64,000 nt of DNA from assembly GCA_049115815.1 (NCBI GenBank), contig JAGDZO010000007.1, positions 186,001 to 250,000 on the forward strand, given 5' to 3'. Made by a program: the position numbers and the translations under genes. This document shows positions 16,209 to 25,611 of the stretch, one piece after another (position 1 is the first letter of the stretch; every line of letters starts with the position of its first letter). Origin of the DNA: Marinoscillum sp049115815 (lineage in GTDB: Bacteria > Bacteroidota > Bacteroidia > Cytophagales > Cyclobacteriaceae). Below the pieces are notes generated by a model. It did not search any database. It worked only from the letters and a program-made list of their open reading frames with translations, and was not told where the DNA came from.

Positions 16209-18057
16209 AATTCGCTCTATTCACTACTTCCAATTTGGACTCTTTGAACCTAATAATTGGCACTATTTGATTGTCATTGGCTGAGCCATATTTGTAGCCC
16301 TCATTCACCTTACCATCAATCTTAGCTCCTTCCCTGAGCCCCGTCTGAAAATATTTACCTTGACGATGCATCATCATACCAGCAAAATAAACAGTCTCAT
16401 AACCTCTAAAATGGTTGATTGAAGGTTCTGTCTTGAATGTGCTTGACAACCGCTCTCTTAATTGCTCATAAGCGAGTCTTTCTGTATCGGCATAGTCAGG
16501 ATTGGTCAACCCTACCTGAAGACGCTCCAATTGGCTATATGACAACATGGTAAAATCTAGCCAATCGCCATATCCATACAGCTTAATACTATCGCCTCTA
16601 GTCTCGATTGCAGAAATTAGATTGTTGGCAAACAAATTACTACGAGTAGCTGCCACAATGTGCCCAATACTGTCAGGCGCCATGTTGAAGAGCTTTTCAT
16701 AATAGACGATCTCATGCTCATCTTCATCAAAACTGATAGGCAATACGAAGGAAGTATCTTTTTCCATTCGCTCCATTTCATCCGTCCTGATTCTTCGATT
16801 TTTAATAAATCGTGTTGGATCTGCCTCCATGATGGAATCCGCCATTTCCTGAGTCAAATAATCATCATACTGAGACCACAGTCCGTCAAGTAAGTCTCTT
16901 GAATTATCTTTTGTGATAGGCTGAAACAATACAACCTCGTATCCTGCTGATTCAATAGACTCCTTATATTTCGTCGCAAAGAGCGAATCTCTATCTGATT
17001 GCTCGTAGAACACCATAGCATAGGAGTTATCATTTTCGGTTGCGGCAAACTCCGCCATCTTTTTTGCCATGGTTTCATAGGTAGGTCTTATCAAGAATGA
17101 GTAAGGGTTCTCACCTAAGGCCTCCGAATTAGACGATATAGGATTGACCTTATTGATGCGGCTGTTTATGGAGAACTCATCGGCTGCTTCAATAGGCCCA
17201 GGAAATAACGGACCTATCATCAAATCGTGATTTTCAAATCCACTTTCGTTCAACAACTGTTTGGTAACGTCCTTGCGCCTCTTGGTGTCGTATGGATAAA
17301 GATTGGTTGGGTATCCACCCGCAGTTAGATCTTCGGCTGCTAATTGCATACCTTGATACATATCCATGACAAACTTATTCTGACTGATCACAGAGGTGTT
17401 TTCCAAAGATGAAAACAAGAAAGGAAGCAAAACTGCAATGTCATAAGTATCCTTCTTGATCAATGGAAATGACTCGCTAGCCAACTCATTGGGTTTCAAA
17501 TCAAACTTCACTCTTAGGCTGTCCATCCTATCAAAATCCCGATCACTGTAGGACACATCATTTAGCTTGGATACCACTATTGAGGCAAGAAACCTATTAT
17601 CAGAATTTCGATCAAATAGCTCCTCAAGCTCATCTAGAGAAAGTGAGCTTATATACTTGTCAATAAAATATGACTCAGCACCAGAGTTTAGAGATTGCTC
17701 TGTCAACATCGAGCCGTATTTCAATCCTCCTGAGATATCATTATTCTCATATGAGGCTCTCGCCAACCAATAGTACAACTCGGTACTATGCTCCCATCGA
17801 GGTGATTTTTGCAGGAGTTCCTTCCATGTGTCCATTGCCACCTTAAGGTCTCCTTGATGATACGCTGATAGCCCAAAATAAAATCTCGAATAATCTCCAA
17901 AAACAGCACTTTCAGAGAGTGCTCCAAAGGATGCCTTGGCACTACTGTATTGTTTTTCCTTGTAGAGACGCTTAGCTTCCAAGTACTGTGCTTGATCAGT
18001 TTGGGCCCAGGCTGACCCACAGATCAACAATAGAATAAGTATACTCAGATGTTTCAT
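16189..18057 (-). CDS. TPR plus periplasmic-binding-protein-like exported protein
   Basis: A 622-residue exported protein. Signal peptide at 1-18 (MKHLSILILLLICGSAWA), tetratricopeptide-like helices at about 22-190 (AKRLYKEKQYSSAKASFGAL, YYWLARASYENNDISGGL), then a type I periplasmic-binding fold from about 205 (DTYDIAVLLPFLFSS, MDMYQGMQLAAEDL, LMIGPLFPGPIEAADEF, INKVNPISSNSEAL). This resembles the LppC/LpoA arrangement, in which a helical domain and a binding-protein fold activate a peptidoglycan synthase; ligand-binding ABC function is the alternative, but no permease is nearby. Start at ATG 18057; a GTG-type extension to 18090 would block the signal peptide. It sits 23 bp after guaA. Confidence 0.85.
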   Translation of the reverse strand: MKHLSILILLLICGSAWAQTDQAQYLEAKRLYKEKQYSSAKASFGALSESAVFGDYSRFYFGLSAYHQGDLKVAMDTWKELLQKSPRWEHSTELYYWLARASYENNDISGGLKYGSMLTEQSLNSGAESYFIDKYISSLSLDELEELFDRNSDNRFLASIVVSKLNDVSYSDRDFDRMDSLRVKFDLKPNELASESFPLIKKDTYDIAVLLPFLFSSLENTSVISQNKFVMDMYQGMQLAAEDLTAGGYPTNLYPYDTKRRKDVTKQLLNESGFENHDLMIGPLFPGPIEAADEFSINSRINKVNPISSNSEALGENPYSFLIRPTYETMAKKMAEFAATENDNSYAMVFYEQSDRDSLFATKYKESIESAGYEVVLFQPITKDNSRDLLDGLWSQYDDYLTQEMADSIMEADPTRFIKNRRIRTDEMERMEKDTSFVLPISFDEDEHEIVYYEKLFNMAPDSIGHIVAATRSNLFANNLISAIETRGDSIKLYGYGDWLDFTMLSYSQLERLQVGLTNPDYADTERLAYEQLRERLSSTFKTEPSINHFRGYETVYFAGMMMHRQGKYFQTGLREGAKIDGKVNEGYKYGSANDNQIVPIIRFKESKLEVVNRANYENGEK

Positions 18058-18080
18058 TCGAAATTCCTTTAGGTCAACGG

Positions 18081-19607
18081 TTATTCCCACTCTATGGTAG
18101 CTGGTGGCTTGCTACTGATATCATAAACCACGCGATTTACACCTTTTACTCTGTTGATGATCTTATTGGAAACTTCCGCCAAAAAATCATATGGTAAATG
18201 TACCCAATCAGCCGTCATGCCATCTAAACTTTGTACTGCCCTCAAAGCTACTACTTGTTCGTAGGTACGCTCATCACCCATCACTCCCACGGATTGTACT
18301 GGCAATAACATGGCTCCCGCTTGCCACACGTCATCATATAAACCGTGTTCTTTCAGGCCTGAAATAAAAATGTAATCTACCTCTTGCAAGATTCTCACTC
18401 GCTCAGCAGTGATATCTCCCAAAATTCTAATACCCAAACCAGGTCCAGGGAACGGATGTCTACCTAGTATATTTTGCGATATTTCCATTGCCCTTCCCAC
18501 ATTTCTCACCTCATCCTTAAACAAGAGTTTGAGAGGCTCAACCACCTTGAGATTCATTTTTTCAGGCAGTCCGCCAACGTTGTGATGAGACTTGATAGTC
18601 ACAGATGGTCCATTGACAGATACTGATTCAATCACATCTGGATATATCGTACCCTGCCCCAACCATTTCACATCCTTGATCTGATGTGATTCTTTGTCGA
18701 AGGTCTCAATAAATACCCTCCCGATCGCTTTACGCTTATCTTCTGGATCTTTGAGTCCCTCAAGGGCCTTATAGAATTCATCCTTGGCATCCACACCTTT
18801 GATATTAAGTCCCATACCCTCATATGATGCCAGTACCTCCTCAAATTCATCCTTTCTTAGCAACCCATTATCAACAAAAATGCAGTAGAGATTCTTGCCA
18901 ATTGCCTGATGAATCAACATGGCCGCTACAGAAGAATCTACTCCCCCAGAAAGGCCCATCACGACCTTATCATTACCAAGTTTGGCTTGAAGTTCCCTAA
19001 CTGTATTTTCAACAAAAATATCTGCTGTCCAATCTTGCTTGGCACCACAGATATGCACTACAAAATTTCTTAACAACGTCTTACCATCAAGACTATGCGT
19101 CACTTCTGGATGGAACTGAATGCCATAAATTGGCTTGTCTTCTACCTTATAGGCCGCTACCGGTATACTTTCGGTATTAGAGATCACCTGAAAATCTTCT
19201 GGCAGTTGGGTGATCGTATCTCCGTGCGACATCCATACCTGACTATCAATTTCAATTTCTTTGAGAAGGTCATAATGCGCATTGATATGCGTCAACTTAG
19301 CTCTTCCATATTCTCTATGTTCAGAAGGCGTCACCAAGCCTCCGTGCTTATGCGCCAAAAGCTGAGCACCATAGCAAATACCAAGTATAGGGAAAGCTTC
19401 TAAAGCTTTGATATCTAAATCCGGTGCCCCTTCATCCAAGACCGAGCATGGGCTTCCCGATAGGATAATTCCCTTAGTATTTTCGTCAGGATCAGGAAAG
19501 TGATTGAAAGGGTGAATTTCACAATAAACATCTAATTCACGTACCCTACGAGCGATTAGCTGAGTATATTGCGAACCAAAGTCAAGAATAAGAATTTTGT
19601 CGGTCAT
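18081..19607 (-). CDS. guaA: GMP synthase (glutamine-hydrolysing)
   Basis: Converts XMP to GMP with glutamine and ATP. It has 508 residues: class I amidotransferase domain with C78 (LGICYGAQ), H166 and E168 (FHPEVT); ATP pyrophosphatase loop SGGVDSS at 220-226; and the C-terminal dimerisation domain ending PPATIEWE. ATG 19607 gives the canonical N-terminus ILILDFGSQYTQLIARR. First gene of the guaA-PBP-hemL operon, with a promoter-like element immediately in front. Confidence 0.98.
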   Translation of the reverse strand: MTDKILILDFGSQYTQLIARRVRELDVYCEIHPFNHFPDPDENTKGIILSGSPCSVLDEGAPDLDIKALEAFPILGICYGAQLLAHKHGGLVTPSEHREYGRAKLTHINAHYDLLKEIEIDSQVWMSHGDTITQLPEDFQVISNTESIPVAAYKVEDKPIYGIQFHPEVTHSLDGKTLLRNFVVHICGAKQDWTADIFVENTVRELQAKLGNDKVVMGLSGGVDSSVAAMLIHQAIGKNLYCIFVDNGLLRKDEFEEVLASYEGMGLNIKGVDAKDEFYKALEGLKDPEDKRKAIGRVFIETFDKESHQIKDVKWLGQGTIYPDVIESVSVNGPSVTIKSHHNVGGLPEKMNLKVVEPLKLLFKDEVRNVGRAMEISQNILGRHPFPGPGLGIRILGDITAERVRILQEVDYIFISGLKEHGLYDDVWQAGAMLLPVQSVGVMGDERTYEQVVALRAVQSLDGMTADWVHLPYDFLAEVSNKIINRVKGVNRVVYDISSKPPATIEWE

Positions 19608-19611
19608 GCCG

Positions 19612-19640
19612 CAAAATTAGCAGAATCAATCAAACCCAAA
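19612..19640 (-). promoter_or_regulatory. Candidate guaA promoter with almost no leader
   Basis: Read on the minus strand, TTTG (19640-19637) and TAATTTTG (19619-19612) are separated by 17 bases and match the flavobacterial consensus TTG-N17-23-TAnnTTTG. Only four bases separate the -7 box from the guaA ATG at 19607, so transcription would begin at or very near the start codon. Motif evidence only. Confidence 0.42.
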
Positions 19641-19706
19641 ATTGATTTGAAGTATGATTTTGATTAAGTGGATAATTTAGATTCAAAGTCCAGTTATTTT
19701 ATTGAA

Positions 19707-22331
19707 ATGAACGAAGAGAACAAGAGATTAGCAGAGTGCAAGGAGGGCGTAAAATGGAAAGAATGGGGGCCCTATCTATCTGAAAGACAGTGGGCTACAG
19801 TAAGAGAAGACTATTCTGAGTCCGGAAATGCTTGGGAGAACATTGTTCATGACCAGGCTAGAAGCAAATCTTATCGATGGGGAGAAGATGGAATTGGAGG
19901 ATTTTCAAATGAAGACCAAAGAATCTGTTTCGCTTGGGCCTTTTGGAATGGCCATGATAGCATCATCAAAGAGCGACTCTTTGGCCTAACAGGACATGAA
20001 GGTAATCACGGAGAAGACGTGAAGGAGTTGTACTATTATTTAGATAGTACACCTACACACTCCTATATGAAGATGCTCTACAAGTATCCGATCAATGCTT
20101 TTCCTTATTCTGACTTAGTTCTAAAAAATCGTAAACTGTCTAAAAAAGAGCCGGAATATGAGCTAATAGATACTGGAATCTTTGACAAAGATGAGTACTT
20201 CGACATATTCATGGAGTACGTCAAGGTAGGACCAAATGACTTTATCTTAAAAGCAGAGGTACACAATAGAAGCAATAAGGATGCTGACCTTAAACTACTT
20301 CCCACATTTTGGTATCGTAATACATGGTCTTCCGGAAGAGACACCACCATTCCTGAAATCTCCGCGATAGATCAGAAGACAATGCTCATTAAGCATCATC
20401 TGCTCGGAGACTACTATGTTTATTTTGGTGATGACCTGGATGAGCAAGTCTACTGTGACAATGCTACGAACCGCGTCAGACTTTACGGTATCCCTAACAA
20501 GCAATCCAAATACCCCAAAGATGGAATCAACGACTATATAGTCAACAAAAAGAAAACCATCAATAAGAAAATGACAGGCACCAAAGCTTCGGGTGTCTAT
20601 CAATTGACTGTCCCAGCTAATGGGTCTAGATCTGTGACATTTAGAATGTCAAATCAACCACTCGAGAATCCATTGAGTGATGTTCCTATGCTGTTTGATC
20701 AACGAAAAAATGAAGCAGACGCGTTCTATAATGAGCTACAGGCTAAAATTGATAATGATGATCTGAAAAACATCCAGCGTCAAGCTTTTGCGGGAATGAT
20801 GTGGAGTAAGCAGTTCTATTATTACAATGTAAAAAACTGGATTCATGGTGATCCCGGTAGATTCAAACCTTCGGAAGGAAGAAAGAAAGGAAGGAATTCG
20901 GAATGGCAGCATATGTACAATTACGATATCCTTTCCATGCCTGACAAATGGGAATATCCTTGGTTTGCTGCTTGGGATTTGGCTTTTCATTGTATTCCCA
21001 TCACTCGGATTGATCCGGATTTCGCTAAGGAGCAGCTTTTGCTTCTCCTTAAGGACAGATACTTACATCCCAACGGCCAGATTCCGGCTTACGAGTGGAA
21101 TTTTAGTGATGTCAATCCACCAGTACACGCATGGGCTGTGCTGAGAGTGTTTCAGATAGACAGAGAAGAAACCGGCAAACCGGATTTTGATTTTCTGCAA
21201 GCTGCATTTCACAAACTGTGCATCAATTTTACTTGGTGGGTCAATCGTAAGGATACTGAAGGAAACAACGTGTTTGAAGGCGGATTCCTCGGATTGGATA
21301 ACATCGGCGTATTTGACAGAAATCACCCGGTGGTGGAAGATGCCAGACTTGAGCAAGCAGATAGCACGAGTTGGATGGCTATGTTTTCGCTTAATATGCT
21401 TCGCATAGCCCTAGATCTATCTATGGAATATCCTGTCTATCAGGATATGGCAGGTAAGTTCTTTGAGCATTTCCTTTACATAGCTGGCGCAATGAATAGC
21501 ATTGGAGATACAGATGTTGATCTCTGGGATGATGAGGACAACTTCTACTACGATGTGATGCACACACCAGATAAGCCTAATCAAAGAATGAAGGTGCGAT
21601 CAATGGTTGGGTTGATTCCTTTGTTTGCTATTGAAATACTAAGAAAAGAAGTCTATGGAAAGCTTCCAGAATTCAAGGATCGTTTGGATTTCTTCCTACA
21701 AGAACGACCAAAGCTAGCATCCATGGTAGCTAGATGGGAAGATCCGAGCAAAGGTGAACTTAGGCTCCTTAGTATATTACGTGGATTTAGGATGAAACGT
21801 ATAGTGGAACGAATGACGGATGAGGATGAGTTTTTATCCAAATACGGCATCCGGGCATTATCAAAATACCACCTCAAATACCCTTACAAGCTGGAGATAG
21901 ACGGTAAAAAATTGGAAGTGGCCTACCTCCCGGGAGAATCGGACTCATCGTTTTTCGGAGGTAATTCCAACTGGCGTGGACCTATCTGGTTTCCTGTCAA
22001 TTACCTGATCTTGGAGTCTCTACTCAAATATTCTTACTACTATGGAGAAGACTACAAAGTCGAATTTCCATTAGGTAGTGGTGAAAAAATGACATTAAGG
22101 GAGATCACAAGGCAGATTTGTTATCGACTTATGAGTATTTTTATGAAAGATGAAAACGGAAATAGGCCTGTATACGGAAACAATAAAAAATTTCAGACCG
22201 ATCCGCATTTCAAAGATCACATCTTATTCTATGAGTATTTTCATGGTGATACCGGACTTGGACTTGGTGCCTCACACCAAACCGGGTGGACTGGCTTAAT
22301 TGCTGAAATGATTCATCGTTATCATGCTTAA
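19707..22331 (+). CDS. GH63-like glucosidase (MGH1-type (alpha/alpha)6 domain)
   Basis: A large soluble glycoside hydrolase of 874 residues. The opening WGPYLSERQWATVREDYSESGNAWENIVHDQARSKSYRWGEDGIGG, the centre MPDKWEYPWFAAWDLAFHCIPI, QIPAYEWNFSDVNPP and the end GDTGLGLGASHQTGWTGLIAEMI match bacterial proteins annotated as glucosidase in the GH63/MGH1 group, which act on alpha-glucosides or mannosyl-glycerate-type substrates. No signal peptide, so probably cytoplasmic. I take ATG 19707; a GTG at 19668 in the same frame is an alternative. Fifty-three bases separate it from the phosphatase gene downstream. Confidence 0.87.
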   Translation: MNEENKRLAECKEGVKWKEWGPYLSERQWATVREDYSESGNAWENIVHDQARSKSYRWGEDGIGGFSNEDQRICFAWAFWNGHDSIIKERLFGLTGHEGNHGEDVKELYYYLDSTPTHSYMKMLYKYPINAFPYSDLVLKNRKLSKKEPEYELIDTGIFDKDEYFDIFMEYVKVGPNDFILKAEVHNRSNKDADLKLLPTFWYRNTWSSGRDTTIPEISAIDQKTMLIKHHLLGDYYVYFGDDLDEQVYCDNATNRVRLYGIPNKQSKYPKDGINDYIVNKKKTINKKMTGTKASGVYQLTVPANGSRSVTFRMSNQPLENPLSDVPMLFDQRKNEADAFYNELQAKIDNDDLKNIQRQAFAGMMWSKQFYYYNVKNWIHGDPGRFKPSEGRKKGRNSEWQHMYNYDILSMPDKWEYPWFAAWDLAFHCIPITRIDPDFAKEQLLLLLKDRYLHPNGQIPAYEWNFSDVNPPVHAWAVLRVFQIDREETGKPDFDFLQAAFHKLCINFTWWVNRKDTEGNNVFEGGFLGLDNIGVFDRNHPVVEDARLEQADSTSWMAMFSLNMLRIALDLSMEYPVYQDMAGKFFEHFLYIAGAMNSIGDTDVDLWDDEDNFYYDVMHTPDKPNQRMKVRSMVGLIPLFAIEILRKEVYGKLPEFKDRLDFFLQERPKLASMVARWEDPSKGELRLLSILRGFRMKRIVERMTDEDEFLSKYGIRALSKYHLKYPYKLEIDGKKLEVAYLPGESDSSFFGGNSNWRGPIWFPVNYLILESLLKYSYYYGEDYKVEFPLGSGEKMTLREITRQICYRLMSIFMKDENGNRPVYGNNKKFQTDPHFKDHILFYEYFHGDTGLGLGASHQTGWTGLIAEMIHRYHA

Positions 22332-22384
22332 AGACTAAGATTAAAAGAACCAAATAAACCATCAACCCTAAACATCACTCGCCC

Positions 22385-24019
22385 ATGCCCAAGTTTATTC
22401 TATTGATTCTCATAGCCTGTATCGGTTGCACTGCTGAGGCACAAAAAAAGCAACCAAAATTGGTAGTGGGAATAGTGGTGGATCAAATGCGTAATGACTA
22501 TTTGCAGAGATATGCGCCCAATTTCGGAGAAAATGGGTTCAAGAGATTAATCCGTGAGGGGTTCAACGCGCAAAACACGCATTATAACTACATCCCTACT
22601 TATACGGGACCAGGTCACGCTTCTATCTACACAGGCACTACACCCAAGTACCATGGGATAATATCCAACGACTGGTACAGCAAAGTGCTCAAAAGAAATA
22701 TGTACTGTGTAGGTGACTCTACCGCCAATGGTTTGGGTGGAAGCAAAATGAACGGAAACAAATCACCAAGAAATTTGCTAGCTACCACCATTACCGATGA
22801 ACTAAAAACAAGCAATAATTTCCAGTCAAAAGTGTTCAGTGTGTCGATTAAGGACAGAGGAGCTGTGCTACCCGCGGGACATGTCGCGGATGGAGCCTTT
22901 TGGTACGATTATAAGACGGGGGAGTTCATGAGTTCTGATTTTTATTTTGACGAATTGCCAAGTTGGGCTAAGCGTTTCAACGAACAGAAGTTGGTAGATA
23001 AGTACTCCAATCAGGTTTGGGAGACACTATTGCCCATGAAATCTTACGAACGCTCATTCCCTGACGACTCGCCATATGAAAGCGGCTTCAAAGGAAAAGA
23101 CACCCCTACTCTTCCTTATGACCTAGCTGAGCTAAGAACCAAAAATGAACCATACGGACTCATTAGATCAACACCTTTCGGTAACAATCTAGTACTTGAT
23201 TTTGCCAAAGAGAACATAAAAGCTGAAGAACTAGGCAAGGGGAGCGTCACAGATTTTATGGCAGTGAGCCTCTCATCTACGGACTATGTTGGTCACAATT
23301 TTGGGCCGAATTCAGTGGAATTAGAAGATACCTATGTGAGGCTTGATCGTGATCTTGAAGACTTTTTGGATTTTCTTGATAAGACTGTAGGTGAAGGCAA
23401 TTACCTCTTGTTTCTGACATCTGATCACGGAGTGGTGGCCAATCCACAATACTTAATCGATAACAATCTACCTGGAGGATTTTCTGACAATATGGAGGTG
23501 AAGAAATTCATTAAAAAATCTCTAAAAGAGATTTTGGGAGAAGGTGACTTTTTGGAGAGTTTCTCCAATGGACAATTATTTTTCAATGAATCAGCAATCC
23601 AAGGCATAGGAAGAGATGTAGAGGTCACAGAGCGATACCTTGCTGATCGCTTGCTGGAATTACCCGAAGTAGCAGAGACATATATTGGTAGCGATATGAC
23701 ATCTCGTGAATTTGATAACCCCACTGCTAGTTTGATTAAAAATGGCTACAACAATCAACTATCAGGCAATGTAATGTTGGTCTTGAAGCCCGGGTATCTA
23801 CCGATGTACGGCAATAGTAAAAAAGGAACATCGCATGGGTCTGGGTATAACTATGATACGCACGTTCCGCTACTTTTCTTTGGCACCAATGTACCTAAAG
23901 GAAGCACCAACCGTAAGACCTACATCACGGACATTGCTCCTACGCTATCTGGATTGTTAGAAATTACGCTCCCCAATGCGGCAGTACTAGGAGAACCAAT
24001 ACAAGAAATTTTCGAATGA
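22385..24019 (+). CDS. pafA: PafA-type alkaline phosphatase
   Basis: An exported phosphate monoesterase of 544 residues, signal peptide at about 1-19. It keeps every hallmark of the Elizabethkingia PafA active site: D33 (VVDQMR), nucleophile T74 (PTYTGPGHASIYTG), N95, K156 and R158 (SIKDRGAVLPAGH), the zinc ligands in STDYVGH and TSDHG, and the late histidine in YDTHVPLLFFG. Spacing to the published residues differs by a constant five to six positions. PafA releases phosphate from varied monoesters and is not inhibited by phosphate (family knowledge). Its stop overlaps the HAD gene start (ATGA). Confidence 0.92.
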   Translation: MPKFILLILIACIGCTAEAQKKQPKLVVGIVVDQMRNDYLQRYAPNFGENGFKRLIREGFNAQNTHYNYIPTYTGPGHASIYTGTTPKYHGIISNDWYSKVLKRNMYCVGDSTANGLGGSKMNGNKSPRNLLATTITDELKTSNNFQSKVFSVSIKDRGAVLPAGHVADGAFWYDYKTGEFMSSDFYFDELPSWAKRFNEQKLVDKYSNQVWETLLPMKSYERSFPDDSPYESGFKGKDTPTLPYDLAELRTKNEPYGLIRSTPFGNNLVLDFAKENIKAEELGKGSVTDFMAVSLSSTDYVGHNFGPNSVELEDTYVRLDRDLEDFLDFLDKTVGEGNYLLFLTSDHGVVANPQYLIDNNLPGGFSDNMEVKKFIKKSLKEILGEGDFLESFSNGQLFFNESAIQGIGRDVEVTERYLADRLLELPEVAETYIGSDMTSREFDNPTASLIKNGYNNQLSGNVMLVLKPGYLPMYGNSKKGTSHGSGYNYDTHVPLLFFGTNVPKGSTNRKTYITDIAPTLSGLLEITLPNAAVLGEPIQEIFE

Positions 24020-24669
24020 ATAATATAGGATTCCTGTTTGATATGGATGGTGTGATTGTTCCCAATCACGAATACCATTACCTCGCTTGGCAAGAAACAG
24101 GTAAGAAATACGGTGCGAAGATTGACGAAATCTTCTATATGGAAAAGATGAACGGGCGCACGCTGGCCGAGCTTGTGAAGGTGGTCTTTGAGGGTAGAAT
24201 CACAGGAGACGATATCCTAAAAGTAAGCAACGAAAAAGAAGCCATATATCGTGAACTTTATCGACCTCATCTCGCTCCTACCCCTGGTCTCATGGATTTC
24301 CTGGAGGAATCTAAAGACAGAGGCGTTCCAATGGTAGTAGGAACCTCTGCGCCTGAGGAAAACGTGATTTTTACTTTGGATGGCTTAGGCATTCGGAATT
24401 ACTTCAAAGGTGTGGTAGATGCAAGCATGGTGAAAAAGGGTAAACCAGAACCAGAAGTTTACCTGAAAGCCGCAGAAATGATCCAAAGAGACCCTACAAG
24501 ATGTATTGTATTTGAAGATGCTATCTCAGGAATCCAAGCTGGAAAAAACGCCAAGGCCAAGGTAATAGGTCTCGCTACTTCGCATGCAAGAGAAGAACTC
24601 AACGCTGATTTGATCATCGATAACTTCGAAGATCTAAAATGGTCTGAAATAGAAAAATTAATGTCGTGA
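24016..24669 (+). CDS. HAD-superfamily phosphatase, beta-phosphoglucomutase-like
   Basis: A 217-residue cytoplasmic HAD enzyme, subfamily I with a helical cap. Motif I is D9-x-D11 (FLFDMDGVIVPN), motif II VVGTSAPEENV near 116, motif III the lysine in VKKGKPEPEVYLKA, motif IV FEDAISGIQAGKNA. The closest groups are beta-phosphoglucomutase and sugar-phosphate phosphatases. It overlaps pafA and the DUF4159 gene by 4 bp each, so translation is coupled. Confidence 0.92.
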   Translation: MNNIGFLFDMDGVIVPNHEYHYLAWQETGKKYGAKIDEIFYMEKMNGRTLAELVKVVFEGRITGDDILKVSNEKEAIYRELYRPHLAPTPGLMDFLEESKDRGVPMVVGTSAPEENVIFTLDGLGIRNYFKGVVDASMVKKGKPEPEVYLKAAEMIQRDPTRCIVFEDAISGIQAGKNAKAKVIGLATSHAREELNADLIIDNFEDLKWSEIEKLMS

Positions 24670-25316
24670 GGAGAATTTTAACCTTACTGGTTGTGCTGGT
24701 TTGTTTGAGCGCTGAAGCTCAGGATTTTTCTATTGCCAAACTTCAGTACGAAGGTGGTGGTGATTGGTATAGCAACAAAACAGCCCTCCCCAACCTCATC
24801 AGGTTTTGTAACCAAAACCTTAAGACCAATATTGCGCTAGCAGATGAAGTGGTAGCTGTGGGGAGTCCAGAGTTGTTCACTTATCCTTTTGTGTACATGA
24901 CAGGCCATGGCAATGTGGTCTTTTCTGATGACGATGCAGAAAACCTGAGAAACTACCTGATCTCAGGCGGCTTTCTGCACATTGATGACAACTACGGCAT
25001 GGACCCGTATATCCGACTTGAAATCAAGAAGGTTTTTCCTAATCTTGAGTTTGTAGAGTTGCCTTTCGACCATCCTATCTATCATCAAAAATTCAGTTTT
25101 AAGAATGGACTCCCAAAAATTCACGAACATGACAGTAAGCCAGCCCAAGGTTTTGGACTGATCTATAAAGGTCGTCTTGTGTGCTACTATTCATACGAAA
25201 GTGACCTTGGCAATGGCTGGGAAGATCAGGTGATTCATGGTGATCCCGAAACCGTAAGACAGCAAGCCTTGAAGATGGGCGCAAATATCATCAGCTACGT
25301 GTTTACCAGGGATTAA
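24666..25316 (+). CDS. DUF4159 exported protein
   Basis: A 216-residue protein with a signal peptide (1-18, ending AEA) and one DUF4159 domain: AKLQYEGGGDWYSNKTALPNLIRF, FVYMTGHGNVVFSD, GGFLHIDDNYGMD. The fold is related to class I glutamine amidotransferase-like domains, but no catalytic cysteine is visible here. In Bacteroidota the family is exported and of unknown role. The start is GTG at 24666, overlapping the HAD stop. Confidence 0.88.
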   Translation: MRRILTLLVVLVCLSAEAQDFSIAKLQYEGGGDWYSNKTALPNLIRFCNQNLKTNIALADEVVAVGSPELFTYPFVYMTGHGNVVFSDDDAENLRNYLISGGFLHIDDNYGMDPYIRLEIKKVFPNLEFVELPFDHPIYHQKFSFKNGLPKIHEHDSKPAQGFGLIYKGRLVCYYSYESDLGNGWEDQVIHGDPETVRQQALKMGANIISYVFTRD

Positions 25317-25611
25317 TGTACTGGCACTAGACTCAGGCTATATTAATTTCTCTTATTGCTCCAATACATTTTGACTTCAAGTTTTTTACTCCCTGTCCTA
25401 CCAATTAGAAACATATTTTGACTATCAAAAACGATCATAACAATTATGAGCAATGTGTTCTAATTGCGAATATTGACATTCTTGAAGTTAACCAATTCAA
25501 CCAGGCAAATCGCACAAAAAAGAAACACCGAGCGCTGTAACTAATAGTTGGCAAATTGACTATCTTAATGATCTTAAGTAAACAATATCATAAGATTTGT
25601 TAGCACAAAAT
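25317..25611. other. AT-rich intergenic region before TPR kinase
   Basis: 295 bp between DUF4159 and the kinase gene. It is clearly more AT-rich than its neighbours and has no open frame of note. A near-match to the -7 box, TAAGATTTG at about 25592, has one base too many, so I do not call a promoter. No convincing terminator hairpin. Confidence 0.5.
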
